From Liolophura sinensis (Eukaryota; Mollusca; Polyplacophora; Chitonida; Chitonidae): DNA of 64,000 nucleotides. The position numbers and the translations under genes are program-made. The stretch's first letter is position 1. The number at the start of each line of letters is the position of its first letter. Below the pieces are notes generated by a model that saw nothing but the letters and a program-made list of their open reading frames with translations, ran no database searches and had not been told where the DNA came from. Shown in pieces: positions 45,490 through 56,648 of the stretch. Location of the stretch: NCBI RefSeq assembly GCF_032854445.1, contig NC_088298.1:21539295-21603294 (forward strand), given 5' to 3'.

Positions 45490-46865
45490 ACGTGTATAAT
45501 ATTAATATTCAGTCATATATCATAAGGAATTAGAGCTCTTCTCAGGAATGAAGTTAATCTTCTCACGGCAAACATTAGAGTGTCATTAAAAGGTGCAGTA
45601 AATCGTGGATTTGTTTTCGTGAGTAAGAGCATTTTGACATGCTTTTGATTCATGAGTCTATCCTCATGATCACGGTAGTGTGCTCTGATTGGCTGTTGAG
45701 TGCGCTGCACTAACCTGGAGATAATGTATTGATGTTGTAAACAAACACACAGTGAAGTCAGGCGTGGGAGGAACATCTGCGCAAACTTAACACTGTACAA
45801 AAAGCCAGGTCATCTAAATACCTCCAAAACAGCATGGATTCTCGTGAAAAACAAGTGTGTATCGTGTTATGCACATGTGTTTGTGTAGCTATGCATGTAA
45901 ACAAGTTGAGTTTTACGCGTACACAATATGGTACACAATAAAAGTGTGGGTATACGTAAAGATGACACACATTAAAGTTCCTGTGCAGATTTGTTTACAA
46001 TTAATGTGTAGTACAGGTACACATTTTTTATACTTTATGTACACAATTGCTTTCAGAGAGTATACCTCGTTTTCCTACAGCCATAAAATTGGCCTCTATT
46101 GATCTTATAGTTGTTGTCTTTACACAAGCAAACAAACAAGCAAACAAATAAATAATTACCAAAACTTAATACAGAATAAAGTAAGGCGAGTAAGTGAATA
46201 GATTTTACATGTGCTCTGCACAAGAAGATGAGGTCAGCTATATACCTAAAATATTTTACAGCGAAAATTTCGCCAGCATGTCAACTACTAAAACTGAATA
46301 CAGAATTAAGTATAGGTCGAGGAGTCCAAAATAACGAACTTTAAACTAACGAACTAAACGTGTGACCAATGACCCCTAGGAAGATTTGTACTATAATTAA
46401 TTTTTGATTCTAAAAAACAATCGCCCTTTCTTGTCAACGTACGAGTCACCCATTTGTGCTGTGACATTGACTTCGCAGAAATTAAAGTCAGTCGTTTATT
46501 CGAGTCGTAATCGACATACAAATTACCGATTTTATCAGCCGATACAATTCACGCCATGTTTACCGGTTCCTCTGCGCGTTGCTTTCCTCAAAAAGACAGC
46601 GGAATCCACAGCCATTTCCTATTTGCTTCACTAAGGTTTGTCTCCGGGACGCGAACGTGGAGAAGTTGTGTGCCGAACTTGCGAGAGGGGCCCGATTAAT
46701 CATTGTTCTTACAGGCAAAGAAAACTCTAAAAACGAAGTATATATCAGATGAAAGTCCACTAAAACTGTAAAAGAGAATAGTTTCATTTATTCTTAAAGA
46801 ATTTTTCCAACCGAATAAAATGGTTTATAAACGTCAGATTATATGGTGGTCTGTAGTGAACCGGT
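45490..46865. other. Non-coding or unrecognised
   Basis: 46540-46700 is CpG-richer and contains an ATG frame of 27 codons (from 46556) leading to CACTAAG|GTTTGT, a poor donor. A 75-codon minus-strand frame overlaps. Neither is supported. Nothing else is recognised. Confidence 0.35.
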
Positions 46866-46871
46866 GGGTAT

Positions 46872-46981
46872 CAGTGACGTCACGTCCATATTTTTGCCTG
46901 AAATAGCTCGTTTCAATGTGCATTCAAGCTCAAGGTTTCAAGGCTTTTGTTCAGTGGCAAAAACCTGATGTGACGTCACTG
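46872..46981. repeat. Inverted repeat with CAGTGACGTCAC ends
   Basis: CAGTGACGTCACGTCCATAT (46872 onward) pairs with CTGATGTGACGTCACTG (ending 46981), and TTTTTGCC blocks inside also pair. Each end contains TGACGTCA, a CRE core. This may be a small MITE. Confidence 0.6.
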
Positions 46982-47116
46982 GCGTCAATATTGCTAGAAA
47001 AGGTCACTTTAGAATACAAACTTTCATTTTGCCTTTAAAAATATGGAAATAAATTTGAAATCAGGAAAAAAAAAAGCAAAGTATAAAAATGAAAAAAGAC
47101 GCGCAGTGCGATGATT

Positions 47117-47410
47117 AATAAATGCGGCTAGGGCCTCCGTGGCTCAGTTGATTAGCGCGCTAGCGCAGCGTAGTGGCCCAGGAGTCTATCACCAATGCAG
47201 TGAGTTCAAGTCCAGCTCATGCTGGTTTCCTCTCCGGCCGTACGTGGGAAGTCTGCAACCTGCGGATGGTCGTGGGTTTTCCCCGGGCTCTGCCCGGTTT
47301 CCACCCACCATAATGCTGACCGCCGTTGTATAAGTGAAATGTTAAGTTTCAGTTAATTAAGTGAGTTCGGCGTAAAACACCAATCAAATAAATAAATAAA
47401 TAAATGCGGC
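47117..47410 (+). mobile_element. SINE family 1, full length with target-site duplication
   Basis: The element (about 47131-47398) runs from GGGCCTCCGTGGCTCAGTTG through the B-box region GTGAGTTCAAGTCC and the conserved domain to AAATAAATAAATAAA. AATAAATGCGGC occurs immediately before it (47117-47128) and after it (47399-47410). This 12-base direct repeat is the signature of target-primed reverse transcription. A short insertion, GTTAAGTTTCAGTTAATTAA, interrupts the ATTCTTGAGTACG domain. Confidence 0.95.
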
Positions 47411-47639
47411 AAGATTTATGAAACATCAGCTCACTGAATACCGCGATATTGCTAGGAAAACTGCTAGATCTTTGAAAACACCGATACCGCTAAAACAACC
47501 AGATTTTAAGTATCAGTAAGATTAGTCTCGCAAGGCATGGTTATCTTATGATCTCCTGCCATTCCTCAAGTTTATCGACGACTTGCCACAAACACCATAT
47601 TCGTCTGTTTTGTGTTATTCCGTGGAGTTTGACATCGCT

Positions 47640-47800
47640 TTCAACATCACTTTGGTCACATCATGACGGCGTCTCCTTGTTGCAAGCCGGGCTCAATGCC
47701 GACATATTTACATTGTTGCCTCACTGAAATGCCATGGTGAAGAGACCAAGACACGACGCCCCATCAAGTCACATCGTACTGACACTGGGCCAACGGGTAT
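47640..47800 (-). mobile_element. Diverged SINE family 2-like fragment
   Basis: ATTGTTGCCTCACTGAAATGCC, GACGCCCCATCAAGTCACAT and ACTGACACTGGGCCAACG correspond to the complement of the family 2 middle. The flanking GGCGTC..TGGCAGGCCGGGTC blocks do not match the reference copy. Confidence 0.5.
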
Positions 47801-48160
47801 TTGGTGTCTGGCGTCCGATTATGCTGGCGTCTTCTTCTGGCAGGCCGGGTCCAATGCCGGCATATCCTGCAATTCCGGAAGCAATCACACAGTTGAATCA
47901 CAGCATTCCTTTTTCTCAGTTATCAACGATTTTGACTTGATTAACGTTTTAACGCTGTGCTCACGAATCATACTCTAACAGTAGCAGAAATATTCTTGAC
48001 AAAATTCTCATCTCACTTTCCGCTGGAAACCAACTGACAGCAAGTTTACTCTCTTGTAAGTTGATAAGGCTGATTAGCAGAGATATTATACCCAACTGGA
48101 TGATCTGTTGTTGTTTTGAAGCACTGCCAGTTGGCAAAAACACGCTTAAACACACGCAAG

Positions 48161-48955
48161 TGACATATGATAACACAGAACTACTGCCTCAGACATCATT
48201 TTGAGATTGTTTACAACGATTTAGTTACGTTTCACAAACTGAGATGTTTCTTTTCTGCTTTTTTTTCTTCTAAAATACAGTAAAATTATTGAAAGGCTGT
48301 GTTCAAGCCGAGGTGCTTTCTGTGAAGTCCGCGATAACTACATCAGCTCTTCTTTCATCTTAGAAGCCACTACCACAGAACTGAAGCATAAAGCCCAGCG
48401 ACAATCGAATGCCAAGATCAGTCTCAGCGGCGCTTAGATTTATTTCCATTTGTTTAAGAATTGAGCATGGATCTAGTTCAAGAACAATCCTATCGTAATT
48501 TTGTTAAAATTTAATAGGGACCAAAATCACCAGCACAACCCCTCCAGAGGCTACGACCTGACCCAGGAATACCCGGCGATACACCTGCAGCTTGGCTATT
48601 TACAGTGTTCCTTGTAAGTAATGTAGTAGACCTATTGTATCAACAATTCAAGCAGTGGGAGAAATATTCTTCCAGTGTGTGCAGTTTCCGAGAAAAACTA
48701 TATGTATCACTTGGCCCTTCATCGCCGAAGTCCACAACTTTAACTGCGATAGGTAGGCTTCTGCTTAGACTATTATACGGAAAATGCCTTCGACATTAAA
48801 AAAACTAGCCTAAACGTGACGTCACCTTACCCTCGATAGTGGAGACGTGCTGAAGCTGTGTCAAGACGAAGTTTCACCAGACTTTTACTGGGTTGAAAAA
48901 ATCTTTAATACCTTTTAAGATACTTTGAATGGTAGTCTTTCAGTGCACATTAAAA
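48161..48955 (+). repeat. Duplicated segment, copy 2 (partner 42637-44055)
   Basis: Matches copy 1 block by block from CATATGATAACACAGAACTA to GATACTTTGAATGGTAGTCT. It lacks the 580-base stretch and the SINE fragment of copy 1. A 64-codon frame at 48605-48799 is not open in copy 1, arguing against a conserved protein. Confidence 0.88.
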
Positions 48956-49827
48956 TTTGTTAAAATTTCTGTTTTTAATCTCCTTCACAATTCTCTTGTC
49001 CAGGCGTACACATGGAGTCAGTATTATTGTTAGGGCTTTAAACAACACGACGTAAACCAACCAGTAAAAGCTTGGGTATGAATTTTCCTTGTCTCCGAAT
49101 CATTTCAGCCATTCGATTGGCTCTCTGATAACTGGGTCACCAAGCCGTCTTAATAGAGAGACATTTTATGCTTACCAGTGGGAATGAAGAAAAACGTGGT
49201 GATGTATTTCTGGTAATGAGTACATGAAAAGAATAGGAACATGAGAATTTAGAAAATTTCTTGTGCGACACTTTTGGCATGACATTCATATCTCCCTTGG
49301 TAGTTCTAATCAATGCGTAGGCGGAAAATCTCTTAAGGATAATGGAATGAAAGAGTCTATAAGTGGAAAACATTTATCCAAATTAGGTCACAGCGATACC
49401 AGCCACTGCAGTTCCCTGAGAGATCGGGCAGATGTACATTCCAGTGTCGCTATTTATCAATCAACTTTAAACTTAAATTCCAAGTCCTTAAAAAGCCAAT
49501 CCCACAACAGGAAAGAACACAAATTGTGGACAGTGCATTGTGCTGCTGTAAATAATCAGTGTACACATTTTAATCTTATAGAGCAAAGCATTTTATTTGC
49601 AGCTGCGCTTGAATTTTGACTTTAGTCTGAAGACGTTGGATAAATTGTTCCGACGGTTTGTCAGAGTAGACGCAACGTGCCACTCTTGACTGAGTGGACA
49701 TTATGATTTCAGATGGCGGTCCTTATCCTTACAAACAGCTATGGCTCATCGTCACACATTTACGCTAGCTGAGGTCGCATGTTGGTGATTTATATGTCCA
49801 AGACAGCCTCTTCCTTTATTTTCCCCC

Positions 49828-49885
49828 TGATGAATGTTTCACTTGTACGATACCAGTTTTATTGTGGAGGAAATCCGAGTCTCAG
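49828..49885 (-). mobile_element. SINE family 1 fragment
   Basis: GAATGTTTCACTTGTACGAT then ACCAGTTTTATTGTGGAGGAAA is the complement of the CCTCCCACCATAATGCTGG region, diverged. Confidence 0.6.
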
Positions 49886-49958
49886 GAATAATAAAACATC
49901 CGGCTTTTGGTAAGAAACTGACTAATGTAATTCATTTACTTTGTAAACATTATGTAGT

Positions 49959-50010
49959 AGGTAATATTTCACTCGTAATGTTTATACCTACGAGTGAAAT
50001 ACCATTACCT
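49959..50010. repeat. Perfectible hairpin (AGGTAAT..TCACTCGTA)
   Basis: AGGTAATATTTCACTCGTA (49959-49977) and TACGAGTGAAAT plus ATTACCT (49989-50010) are complementary apart from a 3-base bulge, with an 11-base loop. Confidence 0.8.
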
Positions 50011-50044
50011 ATTCTATTGCCTATATACCTATGCTATTATCTGC

Positions 50045-50078
50045 TATTGGAATGGCAATAGTTAACGCTATTCCAATA
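50045..50078. repeat. Second hairpin (TATTGGAATGGCAATAG)
   Basis: TATTGGAAT and ATTCCAATA form the outer stem and GCAATAG/CTATT the inner stem, only 35 bases after the hairpin at 49959-50010. Confidence 0.75.
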
Positions 50079-50079
50079 T

Positions 50080-51270
50080 TAAAAACTGCGTTCAGAATGG
50101 GGAAAAAAGGTGTTTGTAGTAGTAGTACCTAAACACGAGATAACTATAGTCCATAACTACACCATTGACTTCGTATATTCATATAGCTCTCTTCAAACAA
50201 AATCTAAGAAAGATTAATGGAAATATTTTTACATAGTTTTCAACTGTCCATCTGACAAACCTTATACGTCATATTTTAGCTCTCTTTCCCTTTAAACTGC
50301 CAATGCATAGGCCTATTTTTTTGAGAGAACGTGTTCCGGAAATGGGTTGTGGGAAAGATACTCAAGCTGTCGAAGACTGTGTGGTATGATTGCGACAAAA
50401 AGACATTGATGCAAGAATGAAAATGAAGAGATATTGATATACAGAAGATAACGTTTGTTCTGAAAACCCGGAAGACCGCGCGCGAATGGTATTTTTAACA
50501 GGTTAAAATTGAAATGTATTCACGGAAAAACTGACAAAGACGCCTACAAGCATGGATCAACATCAAAGCATAACAAATTGCAGCAGTCGATACCTCCATA
50601 GATAACTGAAAGAATAATATTAGCCACTTGAAATGTTATAATGAAAAAGTCTATTGGAGGGTCTTATACCACCTGACCTGCATCCTATCGGTCGTCTGCT
50701 CGAGGCTGTTTAGTCGGTACGTAACCCAATCTTTCTCGCAATGACACATTGATTTTTCTCAGCCCACATTCAATCTGCTTTTCTTTGGGGGGGGGGGGGG
50801 CTTCCTTGAATGGATCTCGCGGCGTTCGATGAAATATCAGTCTAAACTGTGTTACATCTAGAGCGAGGCTTTATAGCGGCAGAGAAAGGAAGTCATTTGA
50901 CAAAGCAATGAGTCCACACGCCACAGATCCGAGTCGATTAATTCCGTGTAGCCAGATGCAAGTTTTTTGTTTCGTTTTTAAAATAGCCTCAAAGAAAGTT
51001 TTAAAAAAGAGGGATAACTATTCAGGTCTTCGAAGCCAGGAGTTATTTTTTCACGAAGTTTCCACAAGTATTTATTGCGCAATCCATTCATTTCAGTTTC
51101 TTGCAATTTCTTTCTCGATATACCTTACCCTGTCTATTTCCTGTTTACACGCTCTTCATTCATCAATGGTTGACTCATTTATTTATCAATCAATCATCTA
51201 TTCATTTATTATTCATTAGGATATATCCATTCTTTGTACTTTTTCATTTTCCAATAATGTCATTCTATTT
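50080..51270. other. Non-coding or unrecognised
   Basis: A poly-G run of about 13 lies at 50787. A hydrophobic plus-strand frame at 50908-51219 derives from ATT/TCA-rich sequence and lacks splice support. Confidence 0.4.
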
Positions 51271-51274
51271 ACTT

Positions 51275-51455
51275 TTATATTTGTTTATCTATTTATGGGA
51301 GGAAATCGAGCTGAGCCGGGGGAAAACCCACGACCATCCGCTGGCAGACCTGGCCGAACATGAAGCCGAATGCATGAGCTAGAATTGAACTCACAGCGAC
51401 TGAATTGGTGAGAGGCTGCTGGGTTATTGCGCTGCTCTAGCATGCTAACCACTAT
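51275..51455 (-). mobile_element. SINE family 1 with head, tail shortened
   Basis: GGGAGGAAATCGAGCTGAGC, GGGGGAAAACCCACGACCAT, the B-box complement AATTGAACTCACAGCGACTG and the head complement GAGGCTGCTGGGTTATTGCG. The distal conserved domain is missing, and ATTTATTTATC-like text precedes it. Confidence 0.82.
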
Positions 51456-51514
51456 TCATTTATTCAAGGCTTATTAAAAAAACAATCGTCTACTCCTTCA
51501 GTGTTTCTTTGTAT

Positions 51515-51620
51515 CCGGGCACTTCGGTTTCCTCAACCCACAAAACTGACCGCCATGGCAAAAAGTGTAAAATTCTTGAGTATGGCCTTACTGGAGCAAC
51601 CATTTAAGAAAATAAATCAT
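51515..51620 (+). mobile_element. SINE family 1 distal fragment
   Basis: CACTTCGGTTTCCTCAACCC, GACCGCCATGGCAAAAAG, AAATTCTTGAGTATGGCC and AAGAAAATAAATC form a diverged 3' half, head-to-head with the copy at 51275-51455. Confidence 0.65.
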
Positions 51621-51924
51621 AACAGATACATATGCAGATCGTCGTCTTAATTGTAGCATTCTCTTAAAACGATCGTATTTGTGTTTATACTACTTACAGC
51701 GTCGCTCTTTACGCTGGCTTTACATCATTGCAACAACCAGACAAGCTCGACCTTTGGATCCCGTGAGACGCACGAACGCTTGTTTAGGCTTAGCCTCACC
51801 ACTTGTGTCCTCGCACGGAACTATTTAATCAGCCAGCATCAATAAAATTGCTCCAAGTTTTGGTCAGAACTATACTGTAGACCTATATGTTTTAGATAAA
51901 GATAATACATGTGTATGAAGGATG

Positions 51925-52076
51925 TGACGGATTGTTTGTGTTTTCTGGCATCACTTCCTGCCTCATCAATGTGACCCCAGTGACCTCGGAATTGTTAAAG
52001 ATTTCTGTAAAAAGTTTGCTATTGGTGGCAGTGATGTAAATCGAACGTAGAGTGCGACGCATGCGCTGTAAGGAGT
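51925..52076. mobile_element. MITE family (ATACTCCTTACAGCGCATGC), copy 1, left end lost
   Basis: Interior blocks TTGTTTGTGTTTTCTG, GTGACCCCAGTGACCTCG and GGCAGTGATGTAAA and the right end GTGCGACGCATGCGCTGTAA match the complete copy at 61029-61212. Confidence 0.8.
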
Positions 52077-52857
52077 ATGATTTGTGTTGCCTGGGGAATG
52101 ACCTACGACCTTGTTCAATCCCACATTTAGATCACTGCCACTACGAGATTTCCCATGAGTGTTCTAAATCAAGACAAATATACCCTGAGTTCAATCTTAC
52201 GAATAGATAATGACCAGAGATACCGTAGACTGTGTTTACGTGGTGAATCCGGCGTAATTAGGAAATAGAAAAATCCTCTTAGAAGGGAAGGCGTCCATGT
52301 TTATGATTTCCTTTTCTTTATAAATATTTACATTGTGAATAAGTCTTAACTATGATGCTTTGACTGCAGAGACTTGAGAGGAATAATGACTGCATGAAAA
52401 TACAGCTGTTGACATCACAGCCAAGTTTTATACACGAGCTGTACATATATAACCAGTTTTCAGACATTTGTATCTAATATTATGTCGTCTTAGAAATGCG
52501 AGCTCAAAAAAGTACATGTACTCTTTTAATCAACGTAAAGTTTAATAAGTTGTATATTCACCAAGAATTGTATATTTTTTTGGATGCGACCCCTTGGCAG
52601 TAGTATAAATGGGTCGCTCTGTCTGTCGACCAGTAACGCGGGGATTTGGCCCATCTCTTGAACGCTGTATGTTGTACTAAAAGCGGTTGGCGACATGTCT
52701 ACCTCAGCTGTCAATCACTGGCTCACTGTAAACTGAAAACTGGGTCATTAGACAATCCTATGGAAGCCGGAAGCTGGTAACGAAGTAGAGAGGTAGCGAT
52801 GCGAGGCAGCGAGGTAGCGACGCGAGGCAGCGAAGTAGCAATGCAAGACAGCGAGGA

Positions 52858-53055
52858 CGTTTAGCGCGCTAGTGCGGCGTAATGACCCAAGGGCCTCTCT
52901 CCAATGGGGTTCCTGTGAGTTCAAGATCACTCTGTCTGGTTTCCATTCCGGTCGCACACAGGAAGGTCTGACAGCAATTTACGGGTGGTAGCATGACTGA
53001 AATATTATTGACTACGGCGTAAAGCAACAACTGAGTAAATAAAAAAATGAATAAA
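52858..53055 (+). mobile_element. SINE family 1, diverged, internal deletion
   Basis: Head TTTAGCGCGCTAGTGCGGCG, B-box region CTGTGAGTTCAAGATC, then a shortened body and TATTGACTACGGCGTAAAGC, ending AGTAAATAAAAAAATGAATAAA. Confidence 0.82.
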
Positions 53056-53244
53056 TTTATCTAAATAAAGAATAAATCAAATTTTGGATTTGTACCACTA
53101 AACAGTCCTGAAATATGGCGTAGTCAAGATTAATAGGACGGACAATGACGGTATAAAAGCAATCACTATTCAGAAATCCTGCCCCTGTGCACCACAGTTC
53201 CTCGTTTAGCTCCCCAGTACGAAGAAGAAAGATGTACTCTCCAT

Positions 53245-53425
53245 CGCCCGGTGATGGCACGATGGCACGAAGCTATGGCACCATGGCAAGAAGCTAACAT
53301 CGTACCATCGCTTCCTGCCATAGTGCCTTCGCTTCCTGCCATCGTGTCATCACTTCGTGTCATCGTACCACAATAATCGTGCCATCCCTTCCTGCCATCG
53401 TGCCATAGCCATTAAGACAGGTGAC
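53245..53425. repeat. Palindromic array of GATGGCACGAAG / CTTCGTGCCATC units
   Basis: The first 50 bases carry units in one orientation and the next 130 bases carry them in the other, so the block can fold into a long imperfect hairpin. Confidence 0.75.
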
Positions 53426-53984
53426 TTGATACATTATGTTAACTTGCGCACATTTTGTTACTATAGCCTTTTTATGTTGCCAGAAGCCTATTTTCAGCTA
53501 TCTAAAAAATCAGTCATTTTACGCTAATCAAACTCGCTACCAAACTGACCTTTCGTTCGTGACATGTAACATCACAAGATTTACACGTTCATACGTCGTA
53601 CGTTTATATTATTGCAAGGAAAATCCAGTTAGAATACTTTTTCTAATTCATAATGTTAAACTCCATAGGCCTATTCTCAACACCAATTACCTTGGGTGAC
53701 GTCATAATTATTCAAGAACATGTTGCATGCTGGACAATGGGCGTGGAGTGCAATATGTTTTGCAATAGGTGCACCAACTCCACGCAGTAACACAGCCCAC
53801 TCTACTGTCTCAGCGAATAGACTACATTCTTTTTTATAACAAAATTTCCTAACACTTAGCTCTAAAACCATACTGGGGTGAAATCATATAATACTAGAGA
53901 TAAAATAAAATTCATTTATGAAGGTTATATTATACTTAATCGTGAAAACAATGTCAAATATGGAACTATGTCGCTTCCTCCCAA

Positions 53985-54085
53985 ACGGTTTCCTCCCACC
54001 ATAATGCTGATTCCCGTCATATATATTATAAAATGAAATATTCTTGAGAATGGCGTAAAACACAAATCACGTATATAAACAAATT
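53985..54085 (+). mobile_element. SINE family 1 distal fragment
   Basis: GGTTTCCTCCCACCATAATG to GAAATATTCTTGAGAATGGC and AAACACAAATCACGTATATA. Confidence 0.8.
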
Positions 54086-54199
54086 AAATATGGAAATGTC
54101 AGATACTGGGTAATTGGATTAAAGACCATAGTAGTTTAGGGAAGAGGTGTCACCCTCCGTTAAATCATATTCAACTGCGCCCAATATCCAGCATGAAAC

Positions 54200-54228
54200 T
54201 GTTTTTTTTTTTTTTTGTTGTTTTTTTG
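54200..54228 (+). repeat. Poly-T tract
   Basis: Run of about 16 T residues, then GTTG and another T run. Confidence 0.9.
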
Positions 54229-54444
54229 AATAATTATGAGGCACTGAGGCAATTGCCGTCAACATCCATCTTATGCAGTTTAACTGTGTGTATACACGCT
54301 TAAGGTTATACGCTTGATGCTAAACAAACCCATATGGATATGTATTTAAAAATGGGAAAAAAGTGCCAGTGGCGGAAAAGGAAAATAAAGACCACAATGC
54401 CCTTCTCTGGTCACGAGAGTATTATCTGGATGGCAATGCCACGA

Positions 54445-54575
54445 AACGATGACACGATGGCACGAAGTGATGGTACGATTGCACGAAGTGATGGTACGAT
54501 GGCACGAAGCGATGATATATACATGTATGCTACCATGGCTTTGTGCCCTCGGCGGGCGATGAAACGATGGTACGG
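54445..54575 (+). repeat. Array of CGATGGCACGAAGTGATGGTA units
   Basis: Four or five direct units with single-base changes, followed by GATGAAACGATGGTACGGTG. Related to the array at 53245-53425. Confidence 0.8.
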
Positions 54576-54706
54576 TGCTAAGATGGTGGCCTTATCCGGC
54601 TTCCATAGGTTTTCCCTCATACTAGTGACATTAGACGCTATATTACATTTCTTCATTTTCTTTACCATGCTGTTTAAAATACTCACGAATTATCTTCTCA
54701 CTTATA

Positions 54707-54955
54707 TAACGGCTACCGGGTTTATTGGTGGAGGAACCCCGAGGGCTCGGAGTAAACCACTGTCCCTTTGGCACGTATCTGACAAACTTTCTGACTTAAA
54801 CCGCAGCAGAACTAGCCAGAGCTGAATTCGAACACGCGACCTGATGTGGTTAATCGCGGGAGAGAGGCAGAGAGCCAGAGCTTTAACCGTCAGAGCCAGC
54901 GATATCAGAAGTGAGATATCCCTGAATACGGCGTTAAACACCATTGATTTACAAT
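54707..54955 (-). mobile_element. tRNA-derived SINE (family 4), longer copy
   Basis: The minus-strand head has GGTTAAAGCTCTGGCTCTCT (A-box region) and GGTCGCGTGTTCGAATTC (B box), with a body to about 54707. On the plus strand ATCCCTGAATACGGCGTTAA at the far side resembles the family 1 distal motif in the opposite orientation, so two elements may abut. Confidence 0.6.
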
Positions 54956-55452
54956 TAGTCTGTCTCATAGAGCTTGCAATGAGTATGGGAAGCTATATAT
55001 ACACGTAAAACTGGCAGGCAGTTAATGTTTTAGCTATGTAAATTAAGGAATGGTGTCAGTAATGACAGATAATAGATGTTATCTCCCTTTCAGTTGCAGT
55101 AACTCTTCGGCGGAAGAGGTGAGGAAATCACACGTCAGGAACAGTGGCACCGTACAAACGAGGAACGTTAGCGATCGGAATGGGTGCGCAATAGCTGTAA
55201 TCAAGCTGACAAAGTAAAGGACGGTATCTGACAACATCCCACAACATGGAGAGTGAGACTGATTGCTGTTGAAACAATCCGTATTATTTGTCAGACATAA
55301 CAAGCAAAGAAACTATAAATGTTGTGTTCTGGAATAGTCAGCGCATTTGTGGCCCCGACTTGATGGCTTTTACTAAACGTCTACAACAGCGTAAAATAAA
55401 TGCAGAGTTACATACCACATATACTATATACGAGGGCGTATTTGTTGCCAAC

Positions 55453-55830
55453 TCCAGGAACAGTCAGTGTTGTTTTCATATTGTTACCGGTGAGGTTATT
55501 TTCATCGTTGCTGTCAGGACCCCAAGGACAGTCAGTGTTGTTTTTGTTTTGCTATCGATGAGCTTCTATTTATTGTTGCCATCAAGACCCCAAGGACCAT
55601 TGGTTTGTGTTTTTATAGTTGTCATCAAGACCCTATGAATAATAGGTGCTGTATTTTATTGCTGCCATCAAGACACTAAGAACAATAGGTGCTGTTTTTT
55701 TATGGTTCTTATCCAAGACCCAAAGAACAATCGGTGCTGTTTTTTATTGTTACCATCAAGGCTTCAAAAACAATTGGTGCTGTTGTTTTTACTGTTCTTT
55801 TCACCAAGGCAACACTGACATTCTTTCAGT
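55453..55830 (+). repeat. About 50-bp minisatellite (GTTGCCATCAAGACCCCAAG)
   Basis: About seven diverged units contain CATCAAGACC, AAGAACAAT, (C/A)GGTGCTGT and a T-rich run. The overlapping ORFs at 55288-55900 on the plus strand are artefacts of it. Confidence 0.85.
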
Positions 55831-55899
55831 GGGACAGCATGATGAATATGGCCGACTTGGTTTCGATTTGATACAAGGTAACACTGTCGTGACAAGTTG

Positions 55900-56490
55900 A
55901 AGTAATGTTAGAATCTTAAAATCCAAGCTACCGGATAAGCAACAGAATGCTTTTCTTTTCTTTCCTTTCCTTCATATCTAGTGTTCAACGACATGGATAG
56001 CTGGAGGATCTATTGAATCGATTTACAGATCTGTTCACCATGCAAACCGCAATGTACTCACTCACTCTTCACCATACATAATCTGTACAGGATAATAACT
56101 AACGGGTTCCTCACCTGATATTCTCTGAAATATTAATGGAATTGTTTTTACGTCCTCGGGGTAAGGTTTAAGAAGAGAAATTGCATGTTCAGAAAGAATG
56201 ATCTTTAACGTTTCGATTTATTATATTTTCAAGAAATGGGGATGTTAGTAATGTGTAATGTTTGAGTTTAAGAATCACGGTGAAGCAGAACAAAATCTTG
56301 ACTTGAATTTTGAGCGTTCATATTTCACTGGTTAACTTTGGCCCGATATTGTCGCTGCAGTAGTTTTACTCCATTTTTCTAATGTTCTTTAATGCAATAC
56401 ACACAATGACATTTCCGCTGCCGAGAAAGATAATATTTATGAACTCACGTTCCTGTTACTATGGTATGACATATGGTACGTGTTCTCGCC
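55900..56490. other. Non-coding, unexplained
   Basis: No supported exon or repeat. Confidence 0.5.
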
Positions 56491-56491
56491 T

Positions 56492-56648
56492 ATACTCCTC
56501 ACAGCGCATGTCCCGCTGGATCTCAACTCTCGCGTTACATTATGTAGTGCCAATACTACTGACGCCCTCACGTGGACCTGTGATCAGCATTCATAGATCA
56601 CCATGCATAGATAATTGCACATCATTGGCGCATGCGTTGTAAGGAATA
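56492..56648. mobile_element. MITE family (ATACTCCTTACAGCGCATGC), copy 2
   Basis: The left end ATACTCCTCACAGCGCATGT and the right end GGCGCATGCGTTGTAAGGAA form inverted termini. The interior differs from the 61-kb copy. Confidence 0.7.

Larger units (their letters stand above)
52757..54609. mobile_element. Possible fold-back element with degenerate CGATGGCACGAAG arrays
   Basis: CCTATGGAAGCCGG (52757-52770) and its exact complement CCGGCTTCCATAGG (54596-54609) bracket 1.85 kb. Inside the left end lie GAGGTAGCGATGCGAGGCAG-type units (52775-52860). At 53245-53425 the units occur in both orientations (GCACGATGGCACGAAG, then CTTCCTGCCATCGTG). Inside the right end lie CGATGGCACGAAGTGATGG units (54445-54575). 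Two SINE copies are nested at 52858-53055 and 53985-54085. The linkage of the two ends into one element is inference. Confidence 0.4.

Noticed and set aside
55288-55900. Plus-strand ORFs of 60-116 codons
   Set aside because: They run through a diverged minisatellite and have no conserved composition or splice signals.
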